41,104 nucleotides of DNA from Niabella sp. (GTDB lineage: Bacteria; Bacteroidota; Bacteroidia; Chitinophagales; Chitinophagaceae): positions 1 through 41,104 of the forward strand of contig JAPUDO010000115.1 of NCBI GenBank assembly GCA_027493055.1, given 5' to 3'. A program made the translations under genes and the position numbers. Below the pieces are notes generated by a model. It had not been told where the DNA came from, searched no databases, and worked only from the letters and a program-made list of their open reading frames with translations. Each line of letters opens with the position of its first letter. The first letter of the stretch is position 1. Positions 8,980 through 16,666 of the stretch are shown here, piece by piece.

Positions 8980-9972
8980 TTACTTACTTTTTAAATAATA
9001 CAGCGAAGGAATATCCATTACCAGCTTATCAGCACTTCCCGGCACAGCAACGAATTTAGCTTTTATCAAAGCGGTCCGGCGAGGTGATACTTTATCGATT
9101 GCATTATGCGAATGAAATACATAATTCAGGCCGCCGCTGCCATCGGTAAACATATCGCCATGTCCTACGCCGGGCTTTCCACTGTTTGCCATGCTTAGGA
9201 TAGGGTTTTCTGCCGCTTTGGTCCAGGGACCCATTGGGCTGGCTGATGTGGCATAACCCACCGCATAATTCTGGTTTTCAAAATGGTTGGCTGTATAAAT
9301 TAAATAATACAGGTTGTTATGCTTTAGCACGGTAGGCCCTTCTACAACCCTTGCCTGTATTATTTCCCAGGGTTCGGTGGCTGTGAAACAGAGCGTACGG
9401 GTAGATTTATGAATAGCCGTAAAATCGTCATTGATGCTTGCCACATAAATTTTATTGCCATTTGTGATATCTACATGATAAAGGTATTTTTTTCCATCGC
9501 TGTCAAAAAAAACGAAGGGATCAATATTTTTCTGATCAAAAGCTATGGGATCTTTTGCATAAAACGGACCTTCGGCTCTGGAAGCAACGCCAATGGCTAT
9601 TTGTTCATTGGCCACATAAGCCATATAGAACTTATTATTATACTTCCATACCTGGGGTGCCCAGAAGCCCTGTGTACCAAAAGACTCCATGGTTCTTACA
9701 GCAAAGCCACCCACTACTCCTTCCGGGACTTTCCAGTCTTTCAGATCAGATGAAACAAATACTTTAATTCCCTGGTTAGGCGTATAGCCATCTGTACCAT
9801 ACAGGTAATATTTATTATCATTGAAAAAAATAGTCGGATCGGCCTGGTAAACAGGCTGGCCTGTTGAAGGCGGGGGATCAGGCTGCGGATCATCAGTAGC
9901 CGATCCCTTTCCGCAGGAAAAAAACAGCAGGCCTAAAGCTATAAGCATTAAATTATTTAGTCTTCCCTTCAT
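8980..9972 (-). CDS. GH43-family lipoprotein glycosidase
   Basis: A 330-aa protein with lipobox FFSC (Cys20), then a Pro/Asp-rich linker (residues 26-40) and a five-bladed GH43 propeller. The three catalytic acidic residues are visible: D45 in ADPTIFF (base), D151 in NIDPFVF (pKa modulator) and E211 in VVEGPTV (acid). GH43 enzymes are usually alpha-L-arabinofuranosidases, xylosidases or arabinanases, but some act on D-galactofuranose. In this gene neighbourhood, removal of galactofuranose or arabinofuranose is the likely role; the exact specificity cannot be read from the sequence. The linker after the lipid anchor suggests display on the outer membrane. It lies 32 nt after the SGBP gene in the susC operon. 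Confidence 0.88.
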   Translation of the reverse strand: MKGRLNNLMLIALGLLFFSCGKGSATDDPQPDPPPSTGQPVYQADPTIFFNDNKYYLYGTDGYTPNQGIKVFVSSDLKDWKVPEGVVGGFAVRTMESFGTQGFWAPQVWKYNNKFYMAYVANEQIAIGVASRAEGPFYAKDPIAFDQKNIDPFVFFDSDGKKYLYHVDITNGNKIYVASINDDFTAIHKSTRTLCFTATEPWEIIQARVVEGPTVLKHNNLYYLIYTANHFENQNYAVGYATSASPMGPWTKAAENPILSMANSGKPGVGHGDMFTDGSGGLNYVFHSHNAIDKVSPRRTALIKAKFVAVPGSADKLVMDIPSLYYLKSK

Positions 9973-10004
9973 TAATTCAACATTTATTTGTAAAAACGAT
10001 GTTT

Positions 10005-11246
10005 CTAATTAAGGTATGGAGTGGGATCAAATTTATAACGGTATACATCCCCATTCGGCTCCAGCGCCAGTATGTCTTTACCAATCACTAAAAGTTTTTC
10101 ATACCGGTTCCAGCCGGTTCCTACCAGTATTCTTTCACCAGGAACTGCATCGGCAGACATTTTGTACAACCACAAATTGCCATCGGCGCTTAATGCCAGT
10201 AAATAATTATCCCAGGCAATCACCTGCTTATAAGCTGAAAAGCCGGAGCCCACATTGGTCTTGGGAGCTTCCACCCTTGAAAGCAGTGGCTGGCGCAATA
10301 AATCACCGCTACCATTTATCAGTAAGAAGTAATTTTTGAACGGGATGATAGTAGAATAGGGGTTCCAGAAATCGCCTAACCACCATTCCGTCCATACATC
10401 GGGAACAGCATCACTTCCCACCCGAAGGGTCATGTCGGGGGTCCATTTCATATAAAACAGGCCTGCCCAGAAGGGGTAATTCCTGATCACAGCATCTACT
10501 TCATTAATATAATACAGGTTCTCAGCATCAGGCCATTTTATTTCCCGCCAGGTTTCTACAAATGCTTTAGGCGTAGGATTGAAAGTGCCGTCTGCCTGGG
10601 GAAAATAGATAAACGCCTTATTATCTTTGTGGCGCAATACCAGCGTATTCTGGGCGCCGCGCGCCATAATAATCCTGCTCTTATTAGCCCAGTCAAGCGC
10701 AGCCCCTGTTGACAACACTTTCTGCCTCTTTTCCACATCTGCCATATAGGAACGGGTAAATATGTAATAGGTGGTTCCGTTGGCATCGTTGATCCGCTGC
10801 CCGTCAGCATTTGCAATGCTTAAAGGCAATATATATGCCTGGAAAGGATTTACATTACTTGTTTTTATACTCAGGGTAAGTGTTGATGTAGCTCTTTGGC
10901 CGGCAGGAATTGTTGTATTTTGCTCCAGCTGGTAACTTCCGTCAGGCAGCGGCTGATAAGAGGTATTATGCTTGAGGTTAAAGCTATCTACCAGCGCTTT
11001 TTTTACTTCAAACCGTATATTCAGAACGCTGCTTAGCGTTGGAAGGCCCCCTAAGTAAGCACTATAAGGAAAAGTATAGGTTGTATCTGCGAGCGGTAAC
11101 CCTGTTATGTAAGGGTTGTTGACAACAGCTCTCGGCATATAAACATTATTATAACCTGCAGGATCTTCTATACCGGTATCATATTTATCGCAGGAAGTAA
11201 AGGCCACTGAAATACAGGCTATGATAAAAAATATTTTATTTTTCAT
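10005..11246 (-). CDS. Surface glycan-binding lipoprotein (DUF1735-like N terminus, propeller-like C terminus)
   Basis: A 413-aa protein with lipobox FTSC (Cys19). Residues about 25-165 resemble the DUF1735 domain found in SusE/F-position binding proteins (VYMPRA, an IRFEVKKALVDSFN stretch, and LPLSIANADG). Residues about 180-413 contain repeated segments ending in hydrophobic-aromatic strands (KAFIYFPQ, YLLALSADGNLWLYKMS, DILALEPNGDVYRYKF). These suggest a tachylectin-like beta-propeller. The gene follows susD with a 44-nt gap, the usual place of a surface glycan-binding protein. It is expected to bind the target polysaccharide on the cell surface. No catalytic motif is seen. Confidence 0.8.
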   Translation of the reverse strand: MKNKIFFIIACISVAFTSCDKYDTGIEDPAGYNNVYMPRAVVNNPYITGLPLADTTYTFPYSAYLGGLPTLSSVLNIRFEVKKALVDSFNLKHNTSYQPLPDGSYQLEQNTTIPAGQRATSTLTLSIKTSNVNPFQAYILPLSIANADGQRINDANGTTYYIFTRSYMADVEKRQKVLSTGAALDWANKSRIIMARGAQNTLVLRHKDNKAFIYFPQADGTFNPTPKAFVETWREIKWPDAENLYYINEVDAVIRNYPFWAGLFYMKWTPDMTLRVGSDAVPDVWTEWWLGDFWNPYSTIIPFKNYFLLINGSGDLLRQPLLSRVEAPKTNVGSGFSAYKQVIAWDNYLLALSADGNLWLYKMSADAVPGERILVGTGWNRYEKLLVIGKDILALEPNGDVYRYKFDPTPYLN

Positions 11247-11290
11247 TTTTATAGTTTTATAATGATCTCGATATTAACAAGCTGGTTTTA

Positions 11291-13075
11291 TTACCAGTAC
11301 ATACCTTGCTGTAAATTGGGATCCTTGTTCAGCTCAGACTGAGGTACCGGCCAGAAATAATCCCTGGGCGCGATGAAAACTCTCTTTTCCACAACCGTTC
11401 TCTTGTAGAACGATGCGTCAGTTGCTGAGGTACCGCTGGTGATGTTCAGCCCGTATAAATTACCGCTGTTTGTGGTTGCTGCAATCTTCCATCTTCTTGT
11501 ATCAAAATACCGATGCCCTTCAAATGCCAGCTCTATCCTGCGCTCCGCCCATATCTGGGCACGCATCTCATCCTTTGAAAGACCTGCTGCCAGCTCCGGA
11601 AGGCCCGAGCGTGTGCGAATGGCATTTACATATTTATACACATCTGCCACCGGGCCCTGGCTTTCATTAAGCGCTTCGGCATAATTCAAATATTGCTCTC
11701 CAAGGCGGAAATAGATAAACGTTTTAAGGTCCCAGCCTGTATTGGTGATAACATTGATAAGCGGATTGGAGAACTTCCTCAACACATACCCGGTTTTAGA
11801 AAAATCCGAGGCATTTTTTGAAGCGCCGTCTTTTCCTGAATACCACATCTGTATTGCCGTATTTTTCCACATTTGCCCCGAAAAGTGAACACTTGCATAA
11901 AAACGGGGTTCCCTTTTTACGTACATATTACTTACTCCTGCAGGCCAGTATTTTCCCGCAGCATTTGTAAAGCCCGTTTCTGTGTATCCGGTTGCGCTAT
12001 TGATAACGGGTGATCCATCTGTATTATAACCTGTAACAATCGTACGGCCCTGATCATCCCTGTAAGCATCTACCAATTGCTGGGATACAGACATAATAGA
12101 AAAGCCGCCATATCCTATAGGATTAGAGCAACGCTCCAGGTGCTGATAGGCCTGGTAATTGGTAGCCCACAGCACTTCCTTATTATGATTTTGCAGGAAT
12201 ATATTTGTATAATTTTGCATGGGGTCATTACCCGGCGCCGTGTAAAGGCCATAGCCACCGGCTTCGCAGGCATCTATACATGCTTTTGCCGCATCGGCCG
12301 CTATCTTCCATCTGTTTGCATCATAGCTTTGCGGAAACAGGTTTGCTCCTTCGGGGTCTTTAAAGGCTTTAAAGTCGTTATTGCCATTAAATAAAGGGCT
12401 TGCCACATACAGTAATACCCTTGCTTTTAAAGCCAGCGCGGCTGCCCTGGTAGCCCTGCCCAGTTTATCGCTGGATACAGAAATAGGTAACAATTCAGCG
12501 GCCTTATCACAGTCTTTTACAATAAAATCCACACAGGCATCCACCGACGATCTTTTAATTGTTTTGAAATCATCAGAAGTATTCCATGCCCTGTCCATTA
12601 TAGGAAAAGGACCGTAAAGCCTGAACACCATAAAATGATCCCAGGCTCTCAGGAAATAAGTTTCTCCAATCCATGAGTTCTTATGTTCCTGGGTATATCC
12701 GTCCTGAAAAGGAAGCTGGTCAATATTTTCCAAAAACAGGTTCGCCTTACGGATGGTTTGGTAAGCAAACTGCCAGTTATCCAAAATATTCTGGGAGTTC
12801 CAGCCGCCATTGTTCAAATAATGCGAATAGCTGCCCGGAAAAGTGATTTCCATTTCATCAGAGGCGCCTGTCCACGGCGCCCGTGAAGGGGGATCCACAG
12901 GATTAATCTCCCAGTTTTGGCCGGCATACATAGAAGTAAGGAAGGCCTCCGTATGCAGCCTGTTAGCAAAAACATCTTTGAGGGTAAGATCCTCATCAGG
13001 TGTTTTATCCAAATACTTTGAACACGAACTTAGCATCATTGCGAAAAGTCCCAATACAAATAGTCTTGCTTTCAT
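11291..13075 (-). CDS. susD: SusD/RagB-family outer-membrane glycan-binding lipoprotein
   Basis: A 594-aa protein with lipobox LSSC (Cys18) followed by KYLDKTPDEDLTLKDVF, the typical SusD N-terminal start. It has TPR-like helices (AALALKARVLLYVASPLFNG) and the C-terminal RagB/SusD signature AERRIELAFEGHRYFDTRRW. It should form the lid of the SusC transporter and capture oligosaccharides at the cell surface. It starts 28 nt after susC and precedes the SGBP. Length and order are normal for a SusCD pair. The ligand cannot be read from the sequence; context suggests an arabinan-containing glycan. Confidence 0.95.
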   Translation of the reverse strand: MKARLFVLGLFAMMLSSCSKYLDKTPDEDLTLKDVFANRLHTEAFLTSMYAGQNWEINPVDPPSRAPWTGASDEMEITFPGSYSHYLNNGGWNSQNILDNWQFAYQTIRKANLFLENIDQLPFQDGYTQEHKNSWIGETYFLRAWDHFMVFRLYGPFPIMDRAWNTSDDFKTIKRSSVDACVDFIVKDCDKAAELLPISVSSDKLGRATRAAALALKARVLLYVASPLFNGNNDFKAFKDPEGANLFPQSYDANRWKIAADAAKACIDACEAGGYGLYTAPGNDPMQNYTNIFLQNHNKEVLWATNYQAYQHLERCSNPIGYGGFSIMSVSQQLVDAYRDDQGRTIVTGYNTDGSPVINSATGYTETGFTNAAGKYWPAGVSNMYVKREPRFYASVHFSGQMWKNTAIQMWYSGKDGASKNASDFSKTGYVLRKFSNPLINVITNTGWDLKTFIYFRLGEQYLNYAEALNESQGPVADVYKYVNAIRTRSGLPELAAGLSKDEMRAQIWAERRIELAFEGHRYFDTRRWKIAATTNSGNLYGLNITSGTSATDASFYKRTVVEKRVFIAPRDYFWPVPQSELNKDPNLQQGMYW

Positions 13076-13103
13076 CAGTATGTTTTTTAAATATATTCAA
13101 TAA

Positions 13104-16100
13104 TTAAAAGTTCACCTGTAACCCAAAGTTCAGTGACCGTTGCAAAGGGTACAGGTTAATATTGCTGTAATCACCGCTGTTGGTACCGTTATTAGATTCA
13201 GGATCGAGGAACTTTAATTTGTCAAAAGTTGCCAGGTTGGTACCATTCAGGAATAGCCGCAGCCCTTTAAACCCGTATCTCTTTAAAATCATCTCCGGCA
13301 GGCTGTAACCAATTTCAGCATTTTTCAAACGCAGGTACGACGCATCTCTCAGGTACTGGGAAGAATTCCGGAAATTGTTCGAGTTGTTTTCAGGTGTGGC
13401 AGCAGGATAGCGGGCATCCAGGTTATCGGGCGTCCACCGGTTGTCATAGTACTCCCTTAGTATATTATAGCTGCCAGGGCCCCTCTGGAACGGGAAGATG
13501 GAAGGGCCAACGGTAAAGATACTTGTTCTGGCCGCGCCTGTGAAAAATACACTTACATCCACACCTTTCCAGGCAACAGTTCCGCCAAAGCCATATACAA
13601 TTTCGGGTGTGCGCGGATGACCATCCAGAAATATTTCATCATCAGCATTAATCACACCATCGCCGTTCACATCTGCATATTTTATATCGCCAGGCCTAAC
13701 CGGGCCGAATTGCTGCAAAGGGCTTCGGTCTATTTCATCCTGGTCCTTAAACAGCCCTATTGCCTGCAAACCATACGGCGCGCCTATTGCGTGCCCCTTA
13801 GCGGACTGGTAAGCCACGCCCTCTCTTATTGGCTGGTCATTTTCTATAATCTCATTATGCGCATAAGTAAAATTACCCATGAACGAATAATAAACCTGGT
13901 TAGCCGCAGGCTTGTTCTGGAACTTTAAGCTGGCGTCTATACCACGGTTTTTTGATTCTCCCAGGTTACCATAGGGAATGATCCAGGGAAAATATCCTGC
14001 TACAAAAGGAATGGTTCCCCTTCTTAACAGCATTCCCTTTCTTCTTTCATGAAACGCATCTACCTGTAAAGTAAGCCTATCAAAAAGCTCTGCATCAAAG
14101 CCTATATTTTTTTTGAAAGAAGACTCCCATGTAACATCCGTAACGCCTATCTGTCCTTCATCATAACCGGCATAGCCCTGCTGGCTGCTACCGAACCAGG
14201 CAGTATTGGCATTTTTGGTTATCCTTGTAAGGTATATAAAACGGATATCATTATTAGGCGTTATTCTGTCATTACCCACCTTACCATAAGAGCCTCTTAT
14301 TTTTAACTGGTTCACCCAGTCTATATTCCAGAACTTTTCATTGGAAACGATCCAGCCGGCAGAAACAGAGGGGAAAAAGCCATAACGTTTATCCGGCGGA
14401 AACTGCTCAGAGCCGTTTATACCTATATTAAACTCTGCCATATACCGGTTATCATAAGCGTAAGTGGCCCGCCCTGCATAGCCACGGCTCCTGTAAGGTA
14501 AAGCCAGGATAGATGTATTCGCTGCCAGGAAAGTTACCTCGTTCTGATTAAATAACAGCAAACCGCTTACATCATGCTTTTGGGCAAAAGTACGCTGGTA
14601 GTTCAGAGATCCCTCAACATATGACCCCCTGTCATTTCTATCAGCAAACTTGGAAAACCCGAGGGTTCCTTCTTCCCGAACCACGGCATACCTGTCTTCC
14701 TCCGTTACAGGGTCTTTGCCCAGGTATTGCCTGATCCTGTAGGCCCGCTTCCGGTCAATACCGCCAAAATTATAATAGTCATATGCAAAGCGTCCGTTAA
14801 GAGATAAGCCCTTGGTAATTAAGCGTGACAAATCCCATTTGGCGGCAAGCGTGCTTTGCAGGGTATGCCGCGCCTGGTCAGAATAGCCACTCTGCGTAAC
14901 AAGGGCGTAAGGGTTCCGGCCCAGGTAAGAAACACCACCCGCCACAGAACCGTCAGGATTCTTTACAGGGTACTGGATAGGAGAAATCACACCCAGTGAA
15001 CTGAAGATATCAGGCATAGGCGTACCGGGGTAATGGCCGTTCTGGATAACAGCACCCAGGCCTACCGTGAGGCTAAATGTTTGGGAAAGCTTCACATCAA
15101 TATTAGACCTGAAATTATAACGCTTCACACTGGAGTTGGTTTTAAACTCATTAAGCCCATCCTCATTATAAAGCCCCGATTGCATCAAGAAGCCTACATT
15201 AGTATAATAACGCACCATTTCCGAACCACCGGTTATATTAAGGTTATGAATGGTTTGGTAAGTATGCTTTCTAAGAATAACGTCTGTCCAGTCCACATTT
15301 GGGTGCATATAAGGATCGCTGCCATCCGCATATTTTTGCAGGTCTTCATCAGAATAGGACACGTTGGTCATCCCGATATGGCGCTGCGCCTCGTTCAGCA
15401 GACTGGCGTATTCATAGCCGTCTATATACTTCGCCAGTCTTATTGGTGTAAGCTGGGCAGCTTCTGATCTCAGGCTAACAGCAGGCTTGCCTATTTTGCC
15501 CCTTTTGGTATTGATCAGAATTACGCCGTTCGCACCGCTTACGCCATACACTGCCGTAGCCGATGCATCTTTTAAAATGGTAAAGCTTTCTATTTCTTCT
15601 GCCGTAATATTATTCATGTCCCGGCCTCTTACCCCATCAATAAGCACCAATGGGCCATTACCTCCCGAAAACGAAGCCTGTCCCCTGATAAATACCTGGG
15701 CCTGATCATAACCCGGCTCACCGCTGCTCTGCCTCGTTATAATACCGGGCAGTCTGCCACCAATGGCATTAGACAAAGAAGGCGCCGCCGCCCGCTGCAT
15801 ATCGCTTGCGGCAACCTGAGAAACAGCGCCGGTTACGGTTACTTTTTTCTGGGTTCCATAGCCCACCACTACCACTTCGTTCATTTTTTGCGCTACCTCA
15901 TCAGGCACAAGCTCCACTACAATATTGCGCTGTACACCCGGAACAATTTTCTGAGTTATATAGCCTATATAGGACACCTCCAATGTATCCGTTTCACTAT
16001 GCATCTCAATCATAAAATTTCCGCTTACATCAGATGACACGCCTTTTGCCGGCGATCCTGCTATACTCACAGATGCACCGGGTACAGGTTTTTTTGCGTT

Positions 16101-16292
16101 ATCAATAACCGTACCGTGCAGCACCCAGCTTCTCTGAGGAATGGTATCCTGCTGATAAGCAGTATTGACACCAGTGGAGGCATTACTGCAAAATGCCGGT
16201 TGGGCCAGTGCAAGCAGGCCCGTGTATAATAACACCAATAAGCAGCGCCGCAATAAAATGCGATCAGCAATAAATAGTCGTTTTCGGTTCAT
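13104..16292 (-). CDS. susC: SusC/RagA-family TonB-dependent glycan transporter
   Basis: A 1062-aa protein. After a signal sequence (about residues 1-36) there is a carboxypeptidase-D regulatory-like domain (about 58-135, LHGTVIDNAKKPVPGASVSI). A TonB-box-like stretch EVVVVGYGTQKK is followed by the plug (about 150-265, with SGANGVILINTKRGK) and then a 22-strand barrel to the C-terminal aromatic end (LNFGLQVNF). It imports oligosaccharides across the outer membrane with its SusD lid, powered by TonB. It heads a six-gene operon reaching 5722. Its promoter at 16455-16486 carries a LacI-type operator, and a second operator lies in the leader. Confidence 0.95.
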   Translation of the reverse strand: MNRKRLFIADRILLRRCLLVLLYTGLLALAQPAFCSNASTGVNTAYQQDTIPQRSWVLHGTVIDNAKKPVPGASVSIAGSPAKGVSSDVSGNFMIEMHSETDTLEVSYIGYITQKIVPGVQRNIVVELVPDEVAQKMNEVVVVGYGTQKKVTVTGAVSQVAASDMQRAAAPSLSNAIGGRLPGIITRQSSGEPGYDQAQVFIRGQASFSGGNGPLVLIDGVRGRDMNNITAEEIESFTILKDASATAVYGVSGANGVILINTKRGKIGKPAVSLRSEAAQLTPIRLAKYIDGYEYASLLNEAQRHIGMTNVSYSDEDLQKYADGSDPYMHPNVDWTDVILRKHTYQTIHNLNITGGSEMVRYYTNVGFLMQSGLYNEDGLNEFKTNSSVKRYNFRSNIDVKLSQTFSLTVGLGAVIQNGHYPGTPMPDIFSSLGVISPIQYPVKNPDGSVAGGVSYLGRNPYALVTQSGYSDQARHTLQSTLAAKWDLSRLITKGLSLNGRFAYDYYNFGGIDRKRAYRIRQYLGKDPVTEEDRYAVVREEGTLGFSKFADRNDRGSYVEGSLNYQRTFAQKHDVSGLLLFNQNEVTFLAANTSILALPYRSRGYAGRATYAYDNRYMAEFNIGINGSEQFPPDKRYGFFPSVSAGWIVSNEKFWNIDWVNQLKIRGSYGKVGNDRITPNNDIRFIYLTRITKNANTAWFGSSQQGYAGYDEGQIGVTDVTWESSFKKNIGFDAELFDRLTLQVDAFHERRKGMLLRRGTIPFVAGYFPWIIPYGNLGESKNRGIDASLKFQNKPAANQVYYSFMGNFTYAHNEIIENDQPIREGVAYQSAKGHAIGAPYGLQAIGLFKDQDEIDRSPLQQFGPVRPGDIKYADVNGDGVINADDEIFLDGHPRTPEIVYGFGGTVAWKGVDVSVFFTGAARTSIFTVGPSIFPFQRGPGSYNILREYYDNRWTPDNLDARYPAATPENNSNNFRNSSQYLRDASYLRLKNAEIGYSLPEMILKRYGFKGLRLFLNGTNLATFDKLKFLDPESNNGTNSGDYSNINLYPLQRSLNFGLQVNF

Positions 16293-16352
16293 AACAGTGT
16301 AGATTAATAATGAAAAGAGTCAAAAAGACATTGTTTTTATAGTTAAAATTTT

Positions 16353-16368
16353 GCTTAATCGTTTAAAA
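16353..16368. promoter_or_regulatory. Putative LacI-type operator, secondary susC site
   Basis: GCTTAATCGTTTAAAA: the left half and central CG match the consensus, with two substitutions in the right half. It lies in the expected susC 5' leader, 87 bp centre to centre from the site at 16440-16455. Two spaced sites could allow looping or a roadblock. Confidence 0.6.
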
Positions 16369-16439
16369 CAATACATACATAAACCCCAAAAAACAAACAG
16401 CAATCGAACTAAAATTTTCTGCTTTACAGAATTAATATA

Positions 16440-16455
16440 GCTTAATCGTTTAAGC
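16440..16455. promoter_or_regulatory. Putative LacI-type operator, primary susC site
   Basis: GCTTAATCGTTTAAGC is palindromic except for the two bases flanking the central CG. It abuts the -7 box of the susC promoter and would cover the transcription start. The same sequence recurs at five other places in this window. Confidence 0.8.
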
Positions 16456-16486
16456 AAACATAGGGTATTTTATTATTTCAGCCAAA
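16455..16486 (-). promoter_or_regulatory. susC operon promoter (-33/-7 type)
   Basis: On the minus strand, TTTG (16486-16483), 20 nt, then TATGTTTG (16462-16455) match the Bacteroidota sigma-ABfr consensus TTTG-N19/21-TAnnTTTG fully. The transcription start should fall near 16448, giving a leader of about 155 nt before the susC ATG. Confidence 0.75.
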
Positions 16487-16542
16487 AAAAAATATTTTTC
16501 GTGATAAGGACTCCTTCGGGAGAGCTTGTCCACGGGAATCCC

Positions 16543-16630
16543 TTCTGTGATCTTCCGTGCAGTCTGTGAGGGATAAAAATATTTGGACCGAACCGGATAT
16601 GGCTCACAGAAATCACAGATTTACACAGAA
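16543..16630. repeat. Imperfect inverted repeat with CTGTGA words
   Basis: Arms 16543-16570 and 16603-16630 pair at about 20 of 28 positions, separated by 32 nt. The repeated words are TTCTGTG and TCTGTGAG. It lies between the susC promoter and the 3' end of the GH116 gene. It could act as a terminator-like structure, or it may be a remnant of a dispersed element. Confidence 0.5.
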
Positions 16631-16666
16631 ACTTCTTGGTCAGTCCCACTGCGAATAGGAACCGCT

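Noticed and set aside
13617-13928. Plus-strand frames inside the PUL, such as 13617-13928 or 15033-15467
   Set aside because: They are antisense shadows of clear SusC and other genes, with no family resemblance.
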